DNA from: Pseudomonadota bacterium
Lineage (GTDB): Bacteria > Desulfobacterota > Desulfovibrionia > Desulfovibrionales > Desulfovibrionaceae
Direction: 5' to 3'
Length of the DNA stretch: 13,050 bases
NCBI GenBank assembly: GCA_023450535.1
Contig: JAEXGX010000183.1
Location: 1-13,050 of the forward strand
Shown: positions 1 to 6,357 of the stretch, one piece after another
Position numbering within the stretch: position 1 is the stretch's first letter
How the letters are laid out: every line of letters begins with the position of its first letter
Translations under genes and position numbers: made by a program
Notes under the pieces: generated by a model
Told to the model about the DNA's origin: nothing
Databases searched by the model: none
The model's input: the letters and a program-made list of their open reading frames with translations, nothing else

Positions 1-1
1 C

Positions 2-802
2 TTCTGGTCCACCCTGCTGGTGCTGGGCATCGGTTTCGCCCGCAAGACCACCCGCCCCGGCATGAAGGACTTCATCACGGGCATGACCAACGGGGCGGTA
101 CAGGCCGCCAAAATTTCCATCGTGGTGGCTTCTGTGGCGATTATCGCACAGGTAGTGGTCAGTACCGGCCTTGGCACCAAGCTGGCCCAGGTCATCGCCA
201 TGTTCAGCCAGGGCAGTCTGCTCCTTACCCTGATCATGGCCATGGCCCTGTGCATCATTCTCGGCTGCGGAGTTCCCAGCTCCGCCGCCTACGCGCTGGT
301 AGCCATTCTTGTGGTTCCCGGCATTGTGAAAATGGGGGTTGATCCCTTCCAGATACATTTCTTCTGCTTCTATTTCGCCGTCATTTCCTGCATCACCCCG
401 CCTGTGGCCGTAGCTTCGCTGGGCGCGGCTTCCATTGCCGATTCCAACTACTCCCGCACCGGATGGGAGGCGCTTAAAATGGCAGCCACCGGCTTTGCCC
501 TGCCCTTCTTTTTTGTTTCCAACAAATCTCTGCTCCTGCGCGGCGACGACCCGCTTGTGACCGCGCTCAGCATCGGCGCGGCCCTGCTCGCGGTGGCCTG
601 TTTCTCCTTCACAGCCTACGGCTACTGCATGACCGACGCTTCCGTCCCTCAACGGGCGCTCTCCGGCGCAACGGCGGCCCTGTTCGGCGCCTATGTCATC
701 ACGCTGAACCCGCTGTTCCTCGGCGCAGGCGCACTCTGTCTTGCCGCCTATATCTTCTGGCAAAAATCGGCTTCAAAGGCGCTTTCCCCCGTGAACGCAT
801 AA
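2..802 (+). CDS. TRAP transporter fused permease (DctM-like), 3' part only
   Basis: C-terminal 266 residues of an inner-membrane TRAP permease of the 4TM/12TM fused class that works with TAXI binding proteins; such systems import organic acids and related solutes using an ion gradient. The frame is open to the left edge, so the start lies outside the window. The DctM hallmark is visible as ILGCGVPSSAAYALVAI, followed by the conserved FAVISCITPPVAVASLGAA stretch; the same motifs occur in the second permease at 8032-9960. Several hydrophobic segments follow, ending in a poorly conserved tail (FWQKSASKALSPVNA). The TAXI binding-protein gene starts 21 bases downstream, so the two are almost certainly cotranscribed. 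The family call is firm. The substrate is unknown. Confidence 0.93.
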   Translation, partial: FWSTLLVLGIGFARKTTRPGMKDFITGMTNGAVQAAKISIVVASVAIIAQVVVSTGLGTKLAQVIAMFSQGSLLLTLIMAMALCIILGCGVPSSAAYALVAILVVPGIVKMGVDPFQIHFFCFYFAVISCITPPVAVASLGAASIADSNYSRTGWEALKMAATGFALPFFFVSNKSLLLRGDDPLVTALSIGAALLAVACFSFTAYGYCMTDASVPQRALSGATAALFGAYVITLNPLFLGAGALCLAAYIFWQKSASKALSPVNA

Positions 803-823
803 CCCAAGCCCCGGAGGACCATC

Positions 824-1897
824 ATGACTTCCCTGTTCAAGCATTTTGCCCCAACCCTCGCCGTGTTGCTGTTTGGCACTTCTGTCGCTCTGGCGGCCAG
901 CGACACCCTGACCATTATCAGCGCGCCCTTCGGCAAAACGGGCTACATCATGGGCTCGGCCTGCGAGGACATCATCAAGAAGTCCGACAGCGGCCTCAAG
1001 ATCACTCAAGAAGAAGGCTACGGCATGTTCTATAACCTGAAGAAGCTCCATGCCGCCGATCCCGAAGCGCGCAAAACCATGATCATCATGGGCACACTGA
1101 CCTCTATGTGGCAGGCACAAAACGGCAAGGACCCCTTTAAGGAGCCCATCGCCACGGACATGCGCGTGCTCTTTTCCATGTACGACAGCGATAGCTGCTT
1201 CATGTCCCGTGACCCGAAAATCAAGTCTGTGCCCGATCTCGCGGGAAAAACCGTGGCCATCGGCAAAAAGTCGCAGGATGTTTACGGGACCTTCCTGTTC
1301 GACCATATCGCCGCAGGATACGGGCTGGCCGACAAGGTAAATGTACAATGGGTGGGCAACGCCAGCGCCCTGTCCAGCTTCAAGGACGGCCTGTCCGACG
1401 CGGCCGGAGCCGACATTTTGAGCAACCCTGTCACCGGGGATGTGGTGCCCGGCCCAGCAGCCATTGAAGTGCAGGCGTCCTTCGACAAGGTCAACTGGTT
1501 TGGCTCCAGCCGGGAAGCTCTGGAAAGGGTCATCGCCAAAACGGGCATTCCCTATACCATCGTCACCGTGCCCGCCAATACATTTACAGGACAGGACGCA
1601 GACTTCCTGACCCTTGGCACGCCCAACTTCTGGGGAGCCTCTCTCGAAATGCCCGAAGACGTGGCGTACCGTTTCGTCGCTACCATCATCAAGCATGTGG
1701 AAGAATTCGGAACCTACCATGCGGCAGGCAAACTGATCACCAAAGAAGCCCTGTGTCACGGCTTCACCCCTGACCAGCTGCACCCTGGTGCGTACCGCGC
1801 CTACAAAGAAGCTGGACTGATGTTTCAATCCACAGTCGCCCCCATCTCGCCGACAGTCGCCCCCATCTCGCCGACTGACTCCGCAGCCGACGGATAG
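824..1897 (+). CDS. TAXI family TRAP transporter solute-binding protein
   Basis: Periplasmic substrate-capturing subunit for the permease just upstream. The start at 824 is set by a GGAGG ribosome site at 812-816. Residues 1-24 form a signal peptide (hydrophobic TLAVLLFG, then ALA before AS at 25). The mature protein opens with TLTIISAPFGKTGYIMGSA, the usual TAXI N-terminus in which an early beta strand leads into a glycine-rich turn. The mid-protein segment DLAGKTVAIGKKSQ also fits the family, as does the late HPGAYRAYKEAGL. After that conserved end the protein carries about 22 extra residues, including a perfect seven-residue duplication (TVAPISP twice) from a 21-bp tandem repeat at 1832-1873. 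The family call is strong; the ligand cannot be inferred. Confidence 0.93.
   Translation: MTSLFKHFAPTLAVLLFGTSVALAASDTLTIISAPFGKTGYIMGSACEDIIKKSDSGLKITQEEGYGMFYNLKKLHAADPEARKTMIIMGTLTSMWQAQNGKDPFKEPIATDMRVLFSMYDSDSCFMSRDPKIKSVPDLAGKTVAIGKKSQDVYGTFLFDHIAAGYGLADKVNVQWVGNASALSSFKDGLSDAAGADILSNPVTGDVVPGPAAIEVQASFDKVNWFGSSREALERVIAKTGIPYTIVTVPANTFTGQDADFLTLGTPNFWGASLEMPEDVAYRFVATIIKHVEEFGTYHAAGKLITKEALCHGFTPDQLHPGAYRAYKEAGLMFQSTVAPISPTVAPISPTDSAADG
1832..1873 (+). repeat. 21-bp perfect tandem duplication inside the TAXI gene
   Basis: Two identical 21-base units, 1832-1852 and 1853-1873, lie head to tail and in frame. Each encodes TVAPISP, and the codon after the second unit begins a diverged third threonine (TDSAADG). 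The repeat sits beyond the conserved TAXI fold, in the C-terminal tail. Confidence 0.9.
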
Positions 1898-2201
1898 GGG
1901 GCGTGCGGATTGCCCCTCCCTGAAGGAAGGGGTTACAAAAAGGATTTCATCGGCTTTGCCGTTTTGTCAAGTCCACTTTTCCCCCTGAAGGGGGAGGTTT
2001 CAAACCATAAAGGAATTTTTGATGAAATAATTCCGAAACGAACGTCCGGTCATGGACCGGACTTCACCCTTTTCGCAATATTTACCGCCGATCAAGCTCT
2101 CGGTGGAAAACCGGGACGCGCCCCGCACGGCCCCGATCCAGGCCTGCGGCCTGCGCTCCCCCATCATCACCTTTTACCCTGCCTGTTCAAGGAGCCACAT
2201 C
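1898..2201. other. 304-base gap with hairpins and a repeat block
   Basis: No credible gene. The gap contains an imperfect hairpin at 1913-1932 and a perfect one at 1981-1994 (CCCCC, loop TGAA, GGGGG), both with TGAA in the loop. A third hairpin with a 7-bp stem lies at 2044-2062 (GTCCGGT, CATGG, ACCGGAC). None is followed by a clear T-run, so terminator function is uncertain. Bases 1978-2035 closely resemble the ribosome-site region of the EIIC gene at 3225-3270, but here the would-be start at 2022 reads ATG AAA TAA and stops at once. No promoter is obvious; the cyclase gene may be read through from the transporter genes. Confidence 0.6.
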
Positions 2202-2909
2202 ATGCTCGGAAAAATTATCGACCTCAGCCTGACCATCGACCCTGCCCAGGAATATATTCAGTTCCCGCGCAAGAGCCTGTGCAACGCGGAGGAGCCGTTG
2301 ACCTCTTTCCACATCTGTTCCACCGTGGCGCAGACGGGCTTCCTTGCCACCAATGTATCCATGACGACCCAGAGCTTCACCCACATCGACGTGCCGCGTC
2401 ACTGCTTTGAACACGGCTTTGCCAATCACGAACTCCCTCTCCATATGGTGGTGGGAGAAGCCGCAGTTATCGACATGACCCACAAAAGACCCGGCGAAGG
2501 CGTCAGCGCGGCGGATCTGCAAAAGGCCAACCCGGATCTGCGCAAGGGGGACATCGCCGTCATCCGCACCGGCTGGACGGAAGAAGCCTGGGGTACCCGC
2601 CGTTTCTGGGACGAAATGATTTATCTGGAAAACGATGCCTGCGACTGGCTCATAGCCAAAGGGATCAAGGCGCTGGCCCAGGATTTCATGACCGACGTCA
2701 GCCCGGTAAAGCAGTCCGGCGGCAAGCAGGGCGCAGGCTATGACGGCTACGCCCACCGCGAATTCCTGAGCAGGGACATCATCCTCATAGAATGGTGCAC
2801 CAACCTGCGCGCCATTTCCAAAGAACGGGTCTTCTTTGTGTGTCTGCCGCTCAAGCTGCTCGGCACCGACGGTTCCGCCGCACGCGTCATCGCCATTGAA
2901 TCCGTTTAG
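2202..2909 (+). CDS. Cyclase family protein (kynurenine formamidase / isatin hydrolase-like)
   Basis: A 235-residue protein of the cyclase fold (PF04199), whose known members are metal-dependent hydrolases of amides, lactams or similar bonds, such as KynB and isatin hydrolase. The start at 2202 is chosen because AAGGA (2189-2193) precedes it and the protein then opens in family style with LGKIIDLSLTIDP. The metal motif HxDxPxH is present as H61, D63, P65, H67. The later H185 and E197, twelve residues apart, fit the second half of the KynB-type metal site. The first histidine of the usual HxGTHxDxPxH signature is replaced by Q57, and the glycine by F59, so this is an atypical member. No signal peptide is seen, so it is probably cytoplasmic. 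It lies between a TAXI-TRAP importer and an EIIC-like protein, which suggests hydrolysis of an imported compound; the substrate is unknown. Confidence 0.85.
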   Translation: MLGKIIDLSLTIDPAQEYIQFPRKSLCNAEEPLTSFHICSTVAQTGFLATNVSMTTQSFTHIDVPRHCFEHGFANHELPLHMVVGEAAVIDMTHKRPGEGVSAADLQKANPDLRKGDIAVIRTGWTEEAWGTRRFWDEMIYLENDACDWLIAKGIKALAQDFMTDVSPVKQSGGKQGAGYDGYAHREFLSRDIILIEWCTNLRAISKERVFFVCLPLKLLGTDGSAARVIAIESV

Positions 2910-3258
2910 GCTCAGCCTCCATTACCAAGGGCGAGCGTATTACCATGCGCCGCCCTGTGGCCAGAATGTTGATAAACCGGGGCTCATCTCTGCTCTCATT
3001 ATCCGTGCGAAGCTTCGCTTCTACGGCTAAAGGCGCCCCGGCCCCCCATACTTATAACATAGTGTAATAATTGGGGGTGCAGGGCGTACTACGCCCGCTT
3101 TGCTCTCTGTTTCCCTAAACCGCTTCGCGGCTAAGGGAAATGCCGGGCTTGCCCGTCACCCTTCGGGCAGGTGCCGAGGGGAGTTTGAGGGGGCGAGCAG
3201 CCCCCTCAAAGACCTTAAAGGCTCTTTCCCCCTGTTTCAAGCCGTAAAGGAAATTTTG
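2910..3258. other. 349-base gap with palindromes and repeat copy A
   Basis: No credible gene. It holds a perfect 12-bp palindrome at 3007-3018 (GCGAAGCTTCGC). An AT-rich core at 3048-3071 is bounded by CCCCCA (3043-3048) and TGGGGG (3072-3077), which could pair. Repeat copy A follows at 3068-3212, then the ribosome-site block shared with 1978-2035. No convincing sigma-70 promoter or T-tailed terminator was seen. Confidence 0.6.
3068..3212 (+). repeat. Dispersed structured intergenic repeat, copy A (with 49-bp extra module)
   Basis: Nearly identical to 6238-6334. It contains a 15-bp palindrome at 3082-3096 (GGGCGTA, C, TACGCCC), a hairpin at 3150-3169 (TGCCCG/CGGGCA) and a perfect 11-bp stem at 3184-3210 (TTTGAGGGGGC, loop GAGCA, GCCCCCTCAAA). 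Bases 3103-3151 are absent from copy B and form a hairpin of their own around CCGC-TTC-GCGG. Apart from this module, the copies differ by about four substitutions and one G-run length change. Confidence 0.85.
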
Positions 3259-4299
3259 ATGAAATTTTCCACACCACATTTCCATGACGCGGCACGCGCG
3301 TTTCTGCGCCGCAAGGACGTCATCTTTTCTGTCCAGCGTTACGGCGTGGACGCGCTCGGTTCCATGGCCCTCGGTCTTTTCACTTCGCTGATCATCGGGC
3401 TTATTCTCAAAACCGCCGGGGCGAAGCTTGGCCTTCCGGCTTTTGTCGACGCAGGCAGACTCGCCATGGACATGTCCGGCCCCTGTATCGGCGTCGCCGT
3501 GGCATACGGCCTGAAAGCCCCTGCTCTGGTCCTCTTCGGCTCCGCCGTCACCGGCATGGCCGGAGCAGCAGCAGGAGGCCCGGCCGGAGCCTTTGTGGCC
3601 GCAGCAGTGGGAGCGGAATGCGGAAAGCTCATTTCCCATGAAACGGGGCTGGACATTATTCTCACCCCCGCCCTTACCCTCCTTGCCGGATTGGGCGCAG
3701 GTTGTCTTGCAGGGCCGGGTATCGCCGCCTTCATGGAAGGGCTGGGCCGCCTGATCATGAACGCCACAGAGCTTCAGCCCGTGCCTATGGGCATGTTTGT
3801 TGCCGTTCTCATGGGAGTGACGCTTACCCTGCCCATCTCCAGCGCAGCTATTGCCATTATGCTCAACTTGGGCGGCATCGCTGCCGGAGCCGCTACCGTG
3901 GGCTGCTGCTGTCAGTTGGTCGGTTTTGCCGTCGCGGGATACCGCGATAACGGCCCGAGCGGACTTGTCAGCCTGGGCCTGGGCTGCTCCATGCTTCAGG
4001 TGCCCAATATTATCAAAAACCCCCGGATCTGGCTCCCCCCCATGCTCGCCAGCGCGCTTCTCGGCCCGCTGGTTACGACGATCTTCCCCATGATTAACCT
4101 CCCCGAAGGGGCAGGCATGGGCAGTAGCGGGCTTGTAGGACAAATCAGCACCTTCGCCGTCATGGGAACCGGAGTGAAGGTCTGGCTGCTTGTCGCGGCG
4201 TTCCACTTCATCCTGCCCGGCCTGTTGAGTTGGATTTTTGCAGAGTTTCTCCGGCGCAAAGCCTGGATTCAGGATGGCGATATGCGTATCTCCGCCTGA
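3259..4299 (+). CDS. PTS_EIIC_2-type membrane protein (PTS sugar transporter subunit IIC family)
   Basis: A 346-residue polytopic membrane protein of the PTS_EIIC_2 family (PF13303), of normal family length. The start at 3259 follows AAAGGA (3246-3251); an upstream ATG at 3100 would translate only the intergenic repeat. The N-terminal FLRRKDVIFSVQRYGVDALG leads into the first helix. Glycine/alanine-rich helices follow, then the characteristic run CSMLQVPNIIKNPRIWLPP (243-261), PMINLPEGAGMGSSGLVGQI (277-296) and a final helix near 308-327. No IIA or IIB domain is fused, and no EI, HPr, IIA or IIB gene is nearby, so phosphotransfer-driven sugar uptake is not supported; it may act as a plain channel or carrier. 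It follows the cyclase gene in the same direction, which suggests a linked role. Family confident, substrate unknown. Confidence 0.85.
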   Translation: MKFSTPHFHDAARAFLRRKDVIFSVQRYGVDALGSMALGLFTSLIIGLILKTAGAKLGLPAFVDAGRLAMDMSGPCIGVAVAYGLKAPALVLFGSAVTGMAGAAAGGPAGAFVAAAVGAECGKLISHETGLDIILTPALTLLAGLGAGCLAGPGIAAFMEGLGRLIMNATELQPVPMGMFVAVLMGVTLTLPISSAAIAIMLNLGGIAAGAATVGCCCQLVGFAVAGYRDNGPSGLVSLGLGCSMLQVPNIIKNPRIWLPPMLASALLGPLVTTIFPMINLPEGAGMGSSGLVGQISTFAVMGTGVKVWLLVAAFHFILPGLLSWIFAEFLRRKAWIQDGDMRISA

Positions 4300-4307
4300 C
4301 GCGATTG

Positions 4308-4355
4308 CCGCTTGCTGGTAAACACCAGCCTTTGCAAGAGTTTGCCAGCAAGCGG
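4308..4355. terminator. Hairpin between convergent genes, possible two-way terminator
   Basis: A perfect 11-bp stem (4308-4318 with 4345-4355; CCGCTTGCTGG pairs with CCAGCAAGCGG) encloses a 26-base loop. An alternative small hairpin GCTGG/CCAGC (4314-4329) is also possible. It fills most of the 61 bases between the stop of the EIIC-like gene and the stop of the leftward oxidoreductase gene. No T-run flanks it, so classical rho-independent activity is unproven. Confidence 0.5.
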
Positions 4356-4360
4356 GATGT

Positions 4361-6037
4361 TCAGACCAGCATCGTGATGGGGAATTCGATATTAATCGAT
4401 GCGGTCGGGCATCCAATCCGGCAGCAGGCGCAATGCCAGCATTCATCAGGGTACCGGATAAAGGGACCGTCCGCCTCGTCTTTTTCAATGATATAACCCG
4501 GACAGCGTTCCACGCAGGTTCCGCAATTGATGCAGTGCCCGCAGTGCATGCAGCGTTCCGCTTCCGCCCGCGCGGCATCCTCGTCAAACCCACTGTCCAG
4601 CTCCGCAAAAGGGAGCAGGCGGTTCTGCCCCGCCCGAGTAGCGCGCCGGGGAGCCTTGGAATGATAACCGGGGTTCTGGATTTCTTCAAACTCCACAACA
4701 TGGGGTTCGCCCGTTTCCGGCGGACGACAGGAAACCCGCAGGACTTCGCCTTCGTTCCTCTCCGAAAATTCGACCACCAGCTCCCCTTCCAGCCCCATAA
4801 GCGCAGCATGAACGCCAAGCGCCGCGCGACGTCCGCTCCCCACGGCAGAAGCCACGGAAGAGGGCCCGTCCACGATATCTCCGGCGGCGAACAAGCCCGG
4901 CACGGACGTTGCCATACGTTCGTCCGCCGCCAACATGCCACGCGGCGTCCGGTTCGGCACAAGACCGTCCAGAAAATCCAGATCCGGCACCAGACCGCTG
5001 GCGCAGATCACCAGATCTGCTTCTTCCTTCAGTACGTCGTTTTCCAGGGTCTGCGCCTGCAATTCTCCCTTTTCGTCGAAAAAGAAGCTTGCCAGAGCCA
5101 CAGCCTCCACGCCCCTTTCCGTAACGGCGCGAGTCAGGCGGGAAGGATACAGCGTGACGCCTTCCGCACGGGCCTGCTCCACCTCTTCCGCCGGAGCCTT
5201 GATATGCTCCGCATCTTCGGGGAAAATCAGGCTCACGGAAACCGCGCCCAGGCGGCGGGCGGTAAAGGCGCAGTCAAAGGCCACGCCGCCCCCGCCCAGA
5301 ATAACCACCTTTTTACCGCCCAGATCCCGGCGGTCCAGATTGGTCTCTGTCAGAAAGGCCACGGCCTGCCGGGCCATTTCCATGCCCGGAATGTTCAGGC
5401 GGCGTTCCCTGCTGTTGCCCACGGCCACAACGCAGGCGTCAAAGTTACTCAGCAAGTCGCGCAGGGTAATGTCCCGTCCCACTCTGGTATTGGTGTGGAC
5501 GCTTATTCCCAGAGCCAGAATATTGCCCGCTTCGCGATCCGGGACATTCTTGGGCAGACGAAAATCCGGCACGGATACGCGCGGCACGCCGCCCAGCACC
5601 GGCGCGGCTTCAAACAGCTCCACGGCATGCCCGAGCAAGCCCAGAAACCAGGCGCAGCTCATACCCGCCGGGCCGGAGCCGATAACCGCGACTCTTTTGC
5701 CCGTGGGATTGCCCGGACGAAATCCGGACGCGCCGGGATCGTCAGCGGCAAAGCGTTCCAGCGCCCGGATGGATACGCCTTGATCATAGTTGTTACGGTT
5801 ACAACGGCTCTCGCAGGGGTGGGGGCATACCCTCCCCGTGACGCCGGGGAAAGGGTTACGGCTGAGCAGCATGGCATGGGCTTCGGCGCGCCGCCCATCC
5901 TTGAGCAAGGTTTCCATGGCCTGAATGCGGTTTCCCGCAGGGCAGGACGCTTCGCAGGGCGAGGTTCGGGGCTGCCTCCGGGGCATATACCCGGACACGA
6001 TGCGAGTGTTCAGCTCTTTACTGAATTTTGGGGGCAT
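4361..6037 (-). CDS. GltD-like NAD(P)H/FAD oxidoreductase with N- and C-terminal Fe-S domains
   Basis: A 558-residue cytoplasmic electron-transfer protein. Order of parts: an N-terminal Fer4_20-type domain with cysteines C28, C32, C71, C75 and C79, as in glutamate synthase small chain and dihydropyrimidine dehydrogenase; an FAD-binding loop GSGPAG at 120-125; an NAD(P)H loop GGGGVA at 248-253; the second FAD contact AAGDIVDG at 384-391; a linker of about 100 residues; then a ferredoxin tail with CxxCxxCxxxCP at 502-513 (with C496 and C499 just before) and again at 533-544 (CWHCACCRIGCP). The extreme end (PDECWHC...FPITMLV) recalls small ferredoxins partnered with AprA-like flavoproteins; that resemblance is from memory. 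The ribosome site AAGGA lies 9 bases before the ATG. It is downstream of the AprA-like gene across a 320-base repeat-filled gap. It probably links NAD(P)H to that flavoprotein; direction of electron flow is unknown. Confidence 0.85.
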   Translation of the reverse strand: MPPKFSKELNTRIVSGYMPRRQPRTSPCEASCPAGNRIQAMETLLKDGRRAEAHAMLLSRNPFPGVTGRVCPHPCESRCNRNNYDQGVSIRALERFAADDPGASGFRPGNPTGKRVAVIGSGPAGMSCAWFLGLLGHAVELFEAAPVLGGVPRVSVPDFRLPKNVPDREAGNILALGISVHTNTRVGRDITLRDLLSNFDACVVAVGNSRERRLNIPGMEMARQAVAFLTETNLDRRDLGGKKVVILGGGGVAFDCAFTARRLGAVSVSLIFPEDAEHIKAPAEEVEQARAEGVTLYPSRLTRAVTERGVEAVALASFFFDEKGELQAQTLENDVLKEEADLVICASGLVPDLDFLDGLVPNRTPRGMLAADERMATSVPGLFAAGDIVDGPSSVASAVGSGRRAALGVHAALMGLEGELVVEFSERNEGEVLRVSCRPPETGEPHVVEFEEIQNPGYHSKAPRRATRAGQNRLLPFAELDSGFDEDAARAEAERCMHCGHCINCGTCVERCPGYIIEKDEADGPFIRYPDECWHCACCRIGCPTASINIEFPITMLV

Positions 6038-6057
6038 ATCTTTTTATCCTTGTGCCA

Positions 6058-6239
6058 TAGAGCAGTTTAACATTGAAATTGTACATGCCGGGACGCAATG
6101 TTCTGACCCCGCAGGTTTCACGCCTCCGCCGGAGCTTCACGCCGCAAGTGAATTGCGGCTACTCCGGAATAGAGGGGGCGTCGCGGAGGAGTCGCGTTAC
6201 ACTCGGCTCCGGGAGCAATTTCAAAGCGAAATTGCTCTA
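6058..6239. mobile_element. Possible MITE-like element (about 182 bp) upstream of the GltD-like gene
   Basis: The two ends match as an imperfect inverted repeat: 6058-6084 against the reverse of 6213-6239, 21 of 27 positions, both starting TAGAGCA and sharing TTGAAATTG. Both ends begin with TA, as in elements that duplicate a TA target. The interior is strongly folded: GCCGCAA/TTGCGGC at 6141-6159 nested within CCGGAG/CTCCGG (6129-6134, 6162-6167) and CCTCCG/CGGAGG (6124-6129, 6184-6189). No ORF encodes a transposase. Because the right end is itself a 10-bp-stem palindrome (6213-6237), the ends could instead be two copies of a palindromic motif. Confidence 0.45.
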
Positions 6240-6334
6240 ATTGGGGGGTGCAGGGAGTACTACGCCCGCTTTGCCCGTCACCCTTCGGGCAGGTGCCGGG
6301 GGGAGTTTGAGGGGGCGAAGAGCCCCCTCAAAGA
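6238..6334 (+). repeat. Dispersed structured intergenic repeat, copy B
   Basis: Matches copy A (3068-3212) across its whole length except the 49-bp module, which would lie between 6273 and 6274. It retains the perfect 11-bp stem at 6306-6332 (loop GAAGA). It abuts the putative MITE and ends 23 bases before the stop codon of the leftward flavoprotein gene, so transcripts leaving that gene pass through it. Confidence 0.85.
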
Positions 6335-6357
6335 TTTCTTCAGCAATCGCACACCAA

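Noticed and set aside
2052..2201. Longer N-terminus for the cyclase protein
   Set aside because: The ATG at 2052 lies inside a hairpin (2044-2062) with no ribosome site. The ATG at 2202 has AAGGA and begins with the family's usual N-terminus.
3100..3258. Longer N-terminus for the EIIC-like protein
   Set aside because: It translates repeat copy A; the same peptide (ARHPSGRCRGEFEGA) appears from copy B, so it is repeat sequence rather than protein. AAAGGA supports 3259.
1898..3258. CRISPR array or tRNA genes in the gaps
   Set aside because: The repeats are not regularly spaced with unique spacers, and no cloverleaf-like pattern was seen.
3115..4962. 615-residue open frame on the - strand
   Set aside because: Spans the EIIC-like gene in antisense, the intergenic hairpin and part of the GltD-like gene in another frame. 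No coherent domain.
4433..6070. 545-residue open frame on the + strand
   Set aside because: Antisense to the GltD-like gene, whose Fe-S and nucleotide-binding motifs are clear. The + frame product is rich in Arg, His and Gln with no domain and no proper ribosome site.
6213..6237. T-tailed rho-independent terminator
   Set aside because: The 10-bp stem is good but neither strand has a following T-run. It is better explained as the end of the MITE-like block.
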